Positions 11,083 to 23,200 of a stretch of DNA of 64,000 bases are shown in pieces. Source of the DNA: Arthrobotrys musiformis. Taxonomy: Eukaryota; Ascomycota; Orbiliomycetes; Orbiliales; Orbiliaceae. The number at the start of each line of letters is the position of its first letter. Positions within the stretch are counted from its first letter, which is position 1. A program made the position numbers and the translations under genes. The stretch covers positions 1,240,001 to 1,304,000 of the forward strand of contig JAVHJL010000003.1 in the NCBI GenBank assembly GCA_036971715.1, written 5' to 3'. The notes under the pieces were generated by a model. That model ran no database searches. It was not told where the DNA came from and saw nothing but the letters and a program-made list of their open reading frames with translations.

Positions 11083-13812
11083 CCTGTCCACTCTTGGGTC
11101 GATGACGATCTTGAGAACAGCCACCGAAATTCCCCGAGAGAGGGTCCAATTCTACGGATATAATCCACTTCTGAAAAAGAATACAACCAGAAGGGTCGTA
11201 CATTCTGTGACTTGTGTGCGACGGTACTCAATCGGCTTCATCTTCGTTTCCCCCCCTTCCCCGGTCACCTGTCATCTAGCCCTCCTGCCCTTGGGGTCAC
11301 ATGAGATCAGGCTGTCGATATAAAACTTTCCCCGGTCACCTGGTTTCACAGGGCCTGAGTCTTCCCAAAATGGTGATCTAGACCTATGTACGGCGAGAGC
11401 TCATGAGTCTAGTCCCGTGAACAAATTCGCGATATTCTTTTTATTAATTATTTCTTTTAAATAAAATTGGGCTTCATGCAAATATATCTCTTTCTGCGTA
11501 GGTGTGTGTGTCTCGAGCTATATAATTATTATTACAGGTGTCTATAGCTTATCAGCAACTTATAAATCATACGAGAATGTTCGAACACAGGCTGAAAAGA
11601 CACTTATTCAATCAAACCCATTGTCTCCAATATATGCAAAGCAATATAAAATTCTGCTCATGACTCTACGCACGACCGAGCTTCATCGCTGCCTAGAGGT
11701 ACTATTCGGTATGTCATCCGCTTCCGAGGCCCATTGGAGCACAGTTCATTCTCAGATAGACAGTCTGTATGCAAGTTCGAATTCGCGGCCGGTCTATAGC
11801 ACCCCGTTAATATCGTGACAATCGTAAGCGAGGGCGTCGAACCTATGGAACTTCGAGCTGGACCCGCGGCTGCACGTCCGGTAACCTACTTCGTCCCATC
11901 TTGAATTCAGGCATCAGAGATCTCCATGGTCTGACAGAATTCGTGCGAGGATTGGGGTTCTAATAATATCTCCTATCAATCGACGACGTGCATCGACGGC
12001 AGCCGGGCAGCATGCATCCACACAAGGCGAAATCAAAACCCACTCTATTCGAGATAAACCAGGACCAGTGCATCCAAATAGATTGTATGAATACCTGGGC
12101 AGGTTAAAATCACCATGTTTCGCCCCGGACATGGATTGTTTCCAGTTTAACCGATGCCCTGGCCAACTTAGCGCGTCGCAGCATCGTTCCCGACGTGTGC
12201 GGCCGAAATCCACAAAATCCAACCTCCAGACCCACCATAACGTGTTGCGACCGTGAAATCTTACTACCCATTCCTCTTCGCACGGACGGCAATAATACCG
12301 ACTGGAGGGGAAAAGAAGGGTTTTCGATCTCTTAAATCTCTCTGTGTTAAAATTGAAATAGATTAAAAACTCGTCATTCTCGTCGCTATTTTTAGCAGGT
12401 TCCCACGATATTCGAAACGCGCCACGCGGGTTTTAACGACTTTTCGTCCAACTGGACGTTGAATTCTGGTACTATACGGGACATGTTAGTCAAAACGTCG
12501 CTGCCTGATCGCCCGAAGCTGACGAAGAAACCGGTACTACCGCAGATAAATTCCAAAAAAATGGGTTTCTGACTTAGGATAATTCCCAAGGCACACTGGA
12601 GCGGGCTCTTCTTCTTTTTTTTTCCTTTCTCTTGTTTTTCTTTGTTTTGTTCGTGCCATTGCATTGCATGTTCCTTTAGCAGATGCGACCGGCTAACGGT
12701 GACATGGGGTCAGACTTGAGGTCGGAAATTGCCATAAGAATTAGAGGTATAGCAGACCGTTATTATAGCCGTTTCCAACCTTATTTGATATACAAGACAA
12801 GCCAAAAGAGAGAGAGAGGTGTGCATGTGGCTAACGAGCTAGCTCGTCGATGAATAGATCTGCTTTCGGGTCTAATTTCGCCTCTGGGATGTATCCTGTA
12901 AGTTCAGTTAACCCAGGGAAATTATATACAAATTTCAAGGTATTACCAAAGAAAATAATACAGCTCTGCTATTACAGCTTGCAGCTCTTATTAAGATCTG
13001 CTGGGTGGTTTGCATTGAAAGAAAATTTCAAGTTTTTTGGTTTCCAAGTAGCTCATTTCGGACACAGAAGGCCTTAATTGGGCAAATCAAACCCTTATAT
13101 TTGCCAAAAGTGAGGAGGCGTCGTGGACATCTAGGGAAATCCCGGGACGAGAGGTTGAGGCTAGTGGTATTTTGCATTCGGACTGTGTACCTTCTGGTAT
13201 TGTGGTTACATGAAAGTTCAATTTGATGAGAAGCGAATATACATACATATTGGATTTTTTTATTATACATGTATGTACCAACTGGGTGAACCCATGACCT
13301 TTTGGTACATATTGCGCTAGCAGCCGTGGGACGACTTCGAAAACCACGTTCCGTCCAATAAAATCCGGAAGATTGATCTTTTGGCAATCATATCTTTTCG
13401 GCCCATGGCCTATTCGGGTTATCTACATACGAGCACTACTGTTGTTCGAGTAATCTGGACCGAAGGATTAACATTGATGACACCACTATTGCCTTGGTAC
13501 TAGATGACTGATGCTTACGCTTGACCGTCGACAACCGCGGTGCCTGATGATCAGATGCCAACACCCTACGTGCCTATACAGGATGAAGTTTTATATTACA
13601 GTATTATCAATGCTTGGGGGGGCAAATATGTATATTGGATACGAAAGGAGCTAGAGCTCCAAAAGGTATCACATGAGCAAAGGAAACAAAAAAGTACAAA
13701 GTACATGTACATGTATATACAACAGCACACACACACCCGTGCTTGCGCAGACGTGCAGACGGACGTGCAGGTGTGCATGAAACATAGCTCTCTATAACAT
13801 GAAATATCCTCT

Positions 13813-14968
13813 TCAACGAGCAACCCAAGCAGGCATATCCCTTGCTTTGCGCTTTCCGTGCTTTTTCCTCTCAACAGTTCTAGGATCCCTCGTGATAACA
13901 CCGGCTAGAGTTGACAGAAAACAGTTAACGGTCATGCACAGACGTAATCAAATAAGAACAAACGAATGTAAACACGGGTAAAGGGGACGGAAGGAACGGA
14001 TAGGAAACGAAAAAAAACGAAAAAGGGTTCTGTGGCTTACCTCTTCTAAGCACTGGCTTCAAAAGTGGCTCATGTGTGAGTAACGCTTTGGTAACGGCGA
14101 GAGTTATGGCGCCCGCTTGTCCAGAAATCCCACCACCCCGCGAAGATGCCCAAACGTTATAACGATCGACACGGTTGGTGACCTTCAGTGGCCAAAGGAT
14201 ACTTTCTCGGTCAACCAACCGGGGAAATATTTCGAACAGTGGTTTTCCGTTGACGTAACATCCACCCGAACCTTCGACCAAATATGCTTCGGCATTTGAG
14301 GTTTTCCTTCGCCCTGCGGCTCTGGCACGTCCAAACCTATCAATAATCTTTGGTCTCCTGCGCTGCATTGCCGCAAAGTCGGGACGCTTGTAGTTATCGA
14401 GTACCGATTTGACATCTTCCGGCATCAGATCCGGTTGGATCCTATTCAGACGCTGGAGCACTGCTCGCACTTTCTTATATTTCGATGCCTGCACCACTCC
14501 TCCTGCCATACTTCTGAAGTCTGGAAGAGTCCTCCAAGCTGTTCTTGGCACCTCGCTAGGAAGGATTGTCGGAAGGGTTTGATATTTATACAGCAGATCC
14601 TTTAGAGTAAACCAAGAGTCGAAGAAGGCAGAGTTTCCAGTGAAATAAGAGGCGGAAACCGGGACGACTCTGGCACCGGGAGGAAGCTCAAATTCCTCAT
14701 CAGCATCCGGACCATCTCGTTCTCGGACTTTCTTGAATTTGGCAGTGATTGTTTGAGGACCAGTATCGACGTCGTCATCCTCTTTCTCAGCAGCTTTGTC
14801 CTGCATCCGTCGAGGGGTTGCAGTGAATGCCCGGGTCTGCTGATAGGATCGTAGCATCCTAGGCCGTGTATCAGCCATTCGCAATGATCTACCGCTAAAA
14901 CTGGCATCCTCCAACAGCGCCCGAAGGCAGCATGTCATCGAGAAGGGATTCCGTGTTGCAGACGACAT
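13813..14968 (-). CDS. MRPS9: Mitochondrial small-subunit ribosomal protein uS9m
   Basis: Predicted 339-residue uS9m, a component of the mitochondrial ribosome small subunit whose C-terminal tail reaches the decoding site in this family. Two exons: 14968-14041 and 13904-13813, joined through a split Ala codon. The start is the first in-frame ATG (14968). The N-terminus is poor in acidic residues and rich in Arg, Ser and Thr (about 1-54), as expected for a mitochondrial targeting peptide. The S9 domain covers about 211-339, with GRRKTSNAEAYLVEGSG, SRGGGISGQAGAITLAVTKAL and the tail RDPRTVERKKHGKRKARDMP, which is diagnostic. It diverges from the eEF1B-gamma gene, with 484 bp between the start codons. 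Confidence 0.96.
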
Positions 14969-15452
14969 ATTGTTGTAGATGTAATCTTCGACGAGGGAAG
15001 GTTGATATCGAACCAATTGGTTATTCCTGTCCACTCCGAGAGCGCCTACTCCATACCACGAGTGGCTCCAGCGGCCAACGGAGCGGGTGTAAAATAATGT
15101 GGGTCCGTGGACGATAGAAGCTGGCGCTGGTAGACGTCCTTGTGTCGAGGGCCTGAAGGCATGAGGTTGGAGCAGAGCGAATTGAAGCCCGTGTCTGCAA
15201 AATTGACCGGGCTAAACCGCATCCAGCCTAGTGTGTCTTTCTTGACGGCATTGTGTTGCCCCTCACCAAAAAGGTTGTGTTTGAGTCAAATTCGGATTCG
15301 TGCTGGCGAAAAAAAAAAATATTGCAGGCTGCCCCTCCTTCTTTTTGTTCCCCTCCATTTCTATTCTTTCTCCCATCTTCTCTTCACCATCTCATCTTCA
15401 CTTCTCTTCTCCATCTTCGCATCTTGCCTCTGAAGAACCACAAGCTGCAAAA
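14969..15452. promoter_or_regulatory. Divergent promoter region of uS9m and eEF1B-gamma
   Basis: This 484-bp gap separates the start codons of two divergent translation-related genes and must hold both promoters and leaders. The part next to the eEF1B-gamma start, about 15332-15430, is an almost continuous C/T tract on the coding strand. Such tracts are typical upstream of highly expressed fungal genes. No TATA box is clear. Confidence 0.65.
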
Positions 15453-17098
15453 ATGTCTTTCGGAACCCTTTACGGTAACGCGGTATGTATATCTGCACTC
15501 CACTCACCTTCTATCGCTTTCAGTCACTCATTGTCGTCGATGTCTTGTTGCGTTATATAGGAAAATTCCCGCAGCATTGGTATTCTCTCCATTGCCAAAG
15601 AGAATGGCCTTGATATCAAGCTCGAGGAGGTCAAGACCGGTGCTGCCTTCCCAGCTGAACTCGCTTCCAAGAGCCCTTTGAAGAAGATCCCCTTCTTCGA
15701 GCAGGGCGACTTCTTCCTCTCTGAGTCTCTCGCCATCGCCATCTTTGGTACGTAACAGAAACTTCACTCACCCCCACATGTATTCTCCCCACCATGATAC
15801 AATGATGAAAAATCTTGTTTTATTTTTACAGTTATCCCTGTCAGAGTAAAAACAATTCCTGTTGAGAAATTTACTTCTGAGTATCATCAATCTTTTAAAG
15901 AAACTGTGTCTCGAACGAATCGTCTTTGTCACCATAGGATGCTAACTTTGAGATGCAGTTACCTCCCAGAACGAGAAGACCACCCTCCTCGGAAAGAACA
16001 AGCAAGAGTAAGTTAGCCAATCCTTGATGACTACTATTATGTATAGCCACTGACAAGTTGCTGTTCCTAGATATGCTTCTATCCTGAGGTGGATGAGCTT
16101 TGGTACCGGCGAGGTCCTCAACAACCTCGCTGCATGGTTCCGCCCACTCCTTGGATTGGAGCCATACAACAAGAAGAACGTTGACGCCGCCCAGGCTACC
16201 GCTTTGGCCCAGATTGCCATCCTTGAGAGCCACCTTCTCACCAGGACTTACCTCGTTGGCGAGCGTGTCAGCGCCGCTGACTTCTACCTTGCTGGCATTG
16301 TCTCCAAGGGATTCAAATATGTGAGTCATGACAATACGTGATGAAAGGGGAATTGAGCGAATTCTAATTGCTATCTTTCAGGTCTTTGATGTGCCATTCC
16401 GCGCCAAGCACCCCAACTTCTCTAGATGGTGGTCTACCGTCGCCAACCACGCCTCGTACGCTGGACAGTTCGAGTTGGTTGAGGAAGCTGTCAAGTACAC
16501 CCCACCAGCCAAGGCTCCAAAGGCCACCCCAGCTCCAAAGGCTGCTCCGGCTCCAAAGGCTGCTGCCCCAGAGCCAGAGGAAGAGGAGGAGGACAAGCCA
16601 GCACCAAAGCCAAAGCACCCTCTTGAGGCTCTTGGAAGGGCTGAGTTGGTCCTTGACGACTGGAAGAGGCAGTACTCCAACAGCGACACCCGCACTGGTG
16701 CCCTCCCATGGTTCTGGGAACACTACAACCCGGCTGAGTGGTCGTTGTGGAAGGTTGACTACAAGTACCCCGAGGAGTTGACCCAGGTCTTCATGACCTC
16801 CAACTTGATCGGTGGATTCTTCAACCGTCTCGAGGCCAGCCGAAAGTACATCTTCGGATCCCTCTCCGTCTACGGTGAGAACAACAAATCCCACGTCACT
16901 GGCGCCTTCATCGTCCGTGGCCAGGAGCACCCTCCTGCCTTCGACGTCGCTCCTGACTGGGAGAGCTACAACTTCACCAAGTTGGACCACACCAGCGAGG
17001 ACGACAAGGCCTTCGTTGGTGACGCCTGGGCTTGGGATAAGCCAATCACCGTTGACGGCGCTGAATTCCCACACGCTGACGGCAAGGTATTCAAGTAA
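15453..17098 (+). CDS. CAM1: Translation elongation factor 1B gamma subunit (eEF1B-gamma)
   Basis: Predicted 410-residue protein, the usual length for the family. It is a structural subunit of the eEF1B nucleotide-exchange complex that recharges eEF1A with GTP. Five exons: 15453-15482, 15561-15747, 15959-16007, 16071-16320 and 16382-17098. The first exon holds ten codons only (MSFGTLYGNA). The N-terminal half is glutathione-S-transferase-like, with LKKIPFFEQGDFFLSESLAI and the GST C-terminal helices to about residue 210. A Lys/Ala/Pro/Glu linker follows at about 211-250. The conserved EF1G domain fills the rest, with LPWFWEHYNPAEWSLWKVDY and a C-terminus ending in DGKVFK. Strong codon bias and the C/T-rich leader fit high expression. 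Yeast paralogues are CAM1 and TEF4; which is closer cannot be decided here. Confidence 0.98.
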
Positions 17099-18284
17099 AT
17101 GTAATGTTTATTTATCACCTTTTGAGACGGCCGGCTTTTATAACCTAATGTCCCACTTTATTTTCCTTTGATGTGTTCTTAATGGCCTGGGCGTGGATTG
17201 CATTTTTTTATCTTCCTATGGTAAGGGACAGTATTATCTGTTCTTTACCCGCACGATTCCGATACCTTTTTTTGTAGTAGGATAGCGCTAGCGTTAAGGC
17301 CGTGAAGGGGGCATCAGTGCTTACATGATTGCACGAGAATAAAGATATTTTTTTCATGAAACATATATATTGTTCATTGTAGAGGGTCGTAGCCCAACAG
17401 CTGTATACATGTAGCTTGAATCGCGGCTTAGGATGTAGCGTTTTACTGCGGAACGTATGAGTGGACACCTGTCGAAGCGTTTTAGTATAAGGCTACCCAC
17501 CCACTCCTTCCCAGCGAGGGGTAGGTCTATAGGGGAATCCTCCACGTTTACGTGCATGTATATTTACTTAAGTCTAAAGCACTGTACCATCGTGCTGAGA
17601 ACCCTTTTTAAGGAGTATCTTTAGGCGGTATTGCCTTGTCTCGTATACCGGAGGCCGAAGGCACTGACTTCATCGTAAAGCGGAGTTGGCTAAAGCTCAG
17701 CGCCAACTAGGCTCGTATCCACGTGAGACTCGAGACGTGATATGCCGATTTATTCTAGATACAGGTGAATGCATGGGGACTTATGGGAGATCATCCACGT
17801 GCCTTCGTCGCTAGTTGCCACGATCTGGTCTTGTATCAAAGCTTCGGCGCACGGGTAGACCTGATCCTGGCTGGGAATGGTCTCATACCCAGACGTCACA
17901 AATGGATACCTGCTGGGAAGGTTCCAAATGCTAATGGAAACTCAATGGTTATCTAGAGCCCGTATGGAAGTTGGGTGAGGCCGTCGATAGAGGGACTAAG
18001 AAGTGGTTCGGCTTTGTCTCGCAGGTTCGAAAAAAATCGATAGTAGAGGAAATCCCAACGTTATATTCGTTATAATAATTCAGTGGAAAAAACCTAGCTA
18101 CGCCTACTACGCAAGAAGCTAAAGGGTGAACAAAAAAAAAAAGGTAGCAAAAGAAATTGACTGAGCAAAGGGTCAAAGAATGAAGTCGTTGGTCAGGGAT
18201 CCGCCTGAGGGTATACCTTGTCTAAAGGTAGCTGGCGGTGGGGTGCGGTATATTTATCTGGACCGGAGCCGTTCTAACGCTCGT
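17099..18284. other. Intergenic, convergent 3' flanks
   Basis: This lies between the 3' ends of eEF1B-gamma (+) and calcineurin B (-). Nothing beyond short chance frames is visible. It should include both 3' untranslated regions. Confidence 0.5.
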
Positions 18285-19256
18285 CTAAATGGAATCCAAA
18301 GTCATGCTCATGGAGACATCCTGCGTGGTTTTGTTAGAAGTTGTTTAGTATTCGAGTTTGATGGGATGCTGGCTTACTGTATTCTCGACCATCTTTGTAA
18401 ATTCCTCGAAACTGATCTTACCATCTTGGTCCTCATCGGCCTCCATGATTGTCTTATCGACGATCTGATCGTATTATTAATATTTAGCTAATACTCTTTT
18501 TGTATATAATTTTTTCTTGGAATCGGCTGAAAATACGAACCTGTTGAAGCTGGTGGTCCTTCAAATTGCTTCCCACCATCATTTTCAATACGATAAATAG
18601 TTCTCCGTTGGAGATATATCCATCACGATCGATATCATATACTTTGAATGCAAATCGTAGTTTCTCTTCCTTGTTTCCTTTAGACGAGAAAGCGGACAAT
18701 CCGGAGACGAATTCTTTGAAATCGACGTCACCACCACCGTCTTCGTCGAAAATTGCTATCATTCTAATGGGAAACTCGAGTCAGAATAACCATTTTCGAG
18801 CGTACCTAGGCCTTTTTAAGGCCTATTTTGAGGGGGGAAGGTTGGAATGGGTTATATACCGTGTTGCAAGTGGGTTAGAGGAGACCTGTGGGAGTGAAAG
18901 GAATTCGTCCCGCTCGATAGTTCCCGAGTTGTCCTATTTTTTTATATCGAGTCGATCCGGTCAGTCCGTGCATCTTTCAAGAATATCCGATATCCACCAT
19001 CGCCTGCGCGAACTGGTGTAGATAATACCTTATCCAGCTTCACTAGAGAGTAGGGAATATGTTAGCGACGGTATATCAACTACCATTACTACATGGGGTG
19101 TGGTGTAGCCCGAGAACAGCTGAAGGAGGGGCAGCGAAAGAGGGGGGGCCGGGGTGATGACGTACTGAAGCGCTTCCTTAACCTGTCAACCTCCTCCCGG
19201 TCGAAGTTCGACCCGGAGACGATGCTGTCTATCATCTGCGAGTTTTGGTTCCCCAT
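18285..19256 (-). CDS. CNB1: Calcineurin regulatory subunit B
   Basis: Predicted 174-residue Ca2+-binding subunit of the protein phosphatase calcineurin, which controls Ca2+ stress responses, growth and morphogenesis in fungi. Six exons on the minus strand: 19256-19166, 19042-19029, 18933-18860, 18763-18541, 18464-18378 and 18320-18285. All phases join and the product is co-linear with fungal CnaB. Gly2 in MGNQNSQ is a myristoylation signal. Four canonical EF-hand loops lie at residues 34-45, 66-77, 103-114 and 144-155, each starting with Asp and ending with Glu. The C-terminus is DVSMSMTLDSI. Exon 2 is only 14 nt (MKLDK with a split Met codon), so automatic gene finders may miss it. It diverges from ECM16. 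Confidence 0.98.
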
Positions 19257-20211
19257 TGTGATCGTTTATAACGGTTGGATGACGGGTATTCCGTGGTCTC
19301 TTTTTGGGGTGTGAAGGTGGTAGAGCAGTGTGGGGGCGAATGACAACCGGATTTCGGTGACTACCCTGCTTGCGAGGCTAGTTGGCGCTATGCTATGATA
19401 GTAAGCTACCGACGGGGAAGAGCGATGCAGCGGATGATATTGATTTGGTGACGGTGAAGCTGGTCGAGAACGGTGGGTCGGAGCTTCAGGGGGAGAAGAT
19501 TTGGTAGTTCGAGATGTGAAGTGAGGTGCAGTCAAGGCTAGCAGAGTCGAGTATGGTGCTCTGTGCTGCAGCTGTTTAAGCTTAAGTTTTCTGGGCTTCG
19601 GTCGTTTGACCAGCCCTGCCAGCCAATTAACTTCCACTACACTCACTTACCTAATCTCTAGTCTGGGGCCTAATCTCCTCCTCACGCAGGCTGTTTTTAT
19701 ATTAATCTACTTCGAGAGACAAGACTAATATCCATATATACTTAAGTACCTGAGTAAGTGTATAGCCGGACTTGCTCGAGGACGAGGACGAGGATTCATC
19801 ACCATTGATGGCTATTGCACAGCTAACCAATCGACACAGATGACACGAGATACTAATGTAACGTTCTAGATATTGGACCGCCCTTCACAGTAATAAATTA
19901 CCCCGCTGTTCCAAACCTCCATCTTGTTTTACCGGCCCTGCAGCGAGGTGGATGTGCTATACTGTGTGTGCTGTGTGCTGTGGCCATGTCGGCCTCGAGT
20001 CCTCGAGCCAAGTGCGGCCTGCAGAGTGCGGCTTAATCGCATTGGCAGCCAAACAAGACAAGCAAAATCTAAAATCTGCGACCACAAAATTTTTGTTTCG
20101 CGAAAAAAAAAAAACCACCTACTACAACCTTTTCCTTCGAAAACCCTCCCAACGAACAAACATCTCCAGAAGGCATAACCCCAGTAGAAGGGGACCTCCC
20201 AGCAGTTCGCC
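19257..20211. promoter_or_regulatory. Divergent promoter region of CNB1 and ECM16
   Basis: A 955-bp gap between two divergent start codons, so both promoters must lie here. No specific binding site can be assigned with confidence. Open frames in it are short and lack family resemblance. Confidence 0.55.
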
Positions 20212-23200
20212 ATGGGTAAATTCGTCGCCCGGGATCGAAAACAGCGGAATAAATCGAAATCGAAAGATACCACGACCACGTACGATGCCTCGTCGTCCCA
20301 GAATCCGAATGCCTTGATTGTCGTACCGCAGACGGCGGAGGAGAAGGAAGCGAAGGCCAGGCGGAAGGAGGAATTAAAGCAGGAATTGCGTGCTGCACAG
20401 TCTTCCAAAATCACAAGCAAGAAGGCGAAGCGGTTGGATAAATATATTGTTAGTATTAGCGACGACTCGTGAAAAAAGGAATTGGCAGGGCAGGAAACTG
20501 GTCTAACAAATCACGGCTGGGAAATAGGATAACAAACTGAAAAAAGAGGAACGGGTACGATTGATCGAGAAGCTTAAGGATTTCCAGGGAGATACTAGTC
20601 TCCTCGTCAAAACGACCCAGCTCGGTGTGACGCACGAATCTGCACGGGACCAGCTAAAGCGAGCTATCAGAGAGGAAAGGGCCGGTATCAACGTTGAGGA
20701 AAATGCAGCAATACTCTACGAGGAAAGAGAGGTTCCCACAGAGCTTCCGGAATCGATACTGCAACCACCGCCTAAGAAACAGACACAACCCGCTCCAGCT
20801 ATCCCTGTACCCTCCGTACCTACACCTGCGCCTGCACCGGCGCCTGCACCGAAAACGCCGGTCGTAGATATTCCCACCGGGTTAGGGAGTGGTTTGAAGC
20901 GACCGCTCGAGGTGGACGAGTTTGGACTACCGATTCTAAAGAAAATAAAGAAGAAACACAAGCCGCAGGTAGTTGTGGAAGAAACAGACGAAGATGAAAA
21001 CACAATACCAAGTAATGCAGATACGGAAGAGGGCGGCACTTGGGAGGGGTTTAGCTCCGAGGACGATGGAGTAAACGGAGAGGTCTCTTCTGGATCAGAG
21101 GACGATGAGGTATCTGAAGGGTCAGATGTAGAATCCTCCGAGGAAGATAGCGAGAGCGAAGGAGACGACGACGACGAAGAGAGTACACAAGACGACGACG
21201 ACGAGATGGATATAGAGGAAGAGGGGGAGAGGCGGCCTAGCTGGCGCAAGACAGCAGGGAAATCAGAAAAGGCATCATCCTTCAAAGCATGGGCGGAAGC
21301 AGAGAGAAATAAAATTCTTGAGTCCTCAGATAAACAATCAACGAGCTTAGGAGCTGTCCCTGGCGAAGTGATATCATCATTCCCTTCGGCGGCGTCACTC
21401 TCTAAATCCATGAACGCCACCCCACAAAACGATGAGCCTCGATACAGCGCCGCAAACAAACCGGTGGTTCAACCAAAATTGGTGAAGAAATCTCTGGAAG
21501 TTTTGCTATCTGAGTCTAAAGATGGGAGGAAGGCTCGCGCCGTGGCTGTCAACCGGAAGGAAGAGATACAAGCTCAACGTCTTCAACTACCAATAGTGGC
21601 GGACGAACAAAAGATTATGGAAACTATTCACAACAATCTAGTCACTATCCTTTGTGGTGAAACCGGTAGCGGGAAAACTACTCAGGTACCTCAGTTTCTG
21701 TTCGAGGCCGGATATGGAGATCCGAATGGCGACACACCAGGTATGATTGGAGTCACACAACCTCGCCGAGTCGCTGCCGTGACAATGGCAAAGAGGGTAG
21801 CCGAAGAGTTAGGGGAGCACTCAGATAGGGTTTCATATCAGGTACACATCAATATCCGTGAGATTAATGTGGAAATTGCGAGTAAGCTAATCAGTATTTG
21901 ATTTAGATTCGATTTGAGGGAACAGCTCACGCGAAGACGGCAATTAAATTTATGACTGATGGTGTTCTTTTGAGAGAATTGGGAGAGGACTTTGCGCTAC
22001 GTAAATACTCCGCCATAGTCATCGACGAGGCTCACGAGAGAAGCATCAACACCGATATATTGATAGGTGCTTTAAGCCGTATCGCCAAGTTGCGCCTCGA
22101 TATGTCTAAGGAAGACGACTCTGTGAAGCCTCTGAAATTGATCATCATGTCGGCTACTTTGAGAGTCAAAGACTTCACCGAAAATGGGAGACTCTTTACA
22201 ACACCCCCGCCAGTTGTCGTATCGGAGGCCCGGCAACATAAAGTAACGAACAGATTTTCGCTTCGAACACGACATGACTATCTTGAAGAAGCCTACAAGA
22301 AAGTTTGTAAGATCCATCGTAGGCTTCCGAAGGGGGGCATACTTGTCTTCTTGACGGGAAAACAGGACATCTATCAACTGATGCAAAAGCTCCGCCGGAC
22401 ATTTCCTATAAATGATGGGAAACGAGAAAAAGAAGTCGAAGCTGGAGGCGCTTCAGTTCAAATTCTGCCAAAGGATGCGGTGACTGAAACGGAGGAAGTA
22501 GAGTTTGGAGGTGAAGACAAGTTTGATCTGGACAAAGCGGAGGAGGATGATGAGGATCAGCAGGACTCCGACATAGAAGACGACTACTATGCTGTCGAAG
22601 ATACTACTGACGACCTCGTAATTCTTCCCCTCTTCTCGCTTCTGCCCACTTCGGAACAAATGAAAATATGGGCACCCTTGAAACCCAACCAACGGCTCTG
22701 TGTTATTGCTACCAACGTCGCCGAAACGAGTTTAACCATTCCCGGTATCAGCTACGTTGTGGACAGTGGGAGGGTCAAGAACAGGAATTTCGATGTCACG
22801 ACTGGAGTTCAAAGCTTCGACGTCGAGTGGATCAGCAAAGCCAGTGCCTCCCAGAGATCTGGCCGTGCCGGTCGTACGGGGCCTGGGCAATGTTACCGGT
22901 TATACTCTTCGGCGGTATTCGAACGGGATTTTGATCAGTTCGCTAAACCTGAGATTTCACGCATGCCAATTGAGGGTGTGGTGCTGCAGATGAAGGCCAT
23001 GGGCTTAAACACCGTTGTCAACTTTCCTTTCCCTACACCACCTGACCGTGATGAGATTAGGAAGGCAGAAAGGGTAAGTTTATACGTATTGAAGATGTGG
23101 CGAAATTTCGCATGAACTATGCATATGCTAACCTGGTTTTCACAGCTCCTGGGGTACCTTGGTGCATTGGACCTGAAAGGAGGGATAACGAACCTTGGTG

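Larger units (their letters stand above)
6264..13812. other. 7.5-kb gene-poor region
   Basis: No supportable gene was found between the Q-rich gene and uS9m, both on the minus strand. Contents seen: the Q-rich promoter, two protein-like but broken minus-strand stretches between about 6600 and 7180, poly-T tracts at 7901-7918 and 11059-11082, a GC-richer block at about 10400-10880 open in more than one frame, and TACATGTA-type palindromes near 13700. Single-exon frames here are short and overlap on both strands, so they look like chance. Confidence 0.5.

Noticed and set aside
14969..15034. Start of uS9m at 15034
   Set aside because: That codon is GTG; the first ATG is at 14968 and gives a better targeting peptide.
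16364..17074. 236-residue frame antisense to eEF1B-gamma
   Set aside because: It is a shadow caused by the strong codon bias of the real gene; product is low-complexity and unlike any family.
20716..21459. 247-residue Ser-rich frame antisense to ECM16 exon 2
   Set aside because: It mirrors the acidic Glu/Asp codons of ECM16; no independent support.
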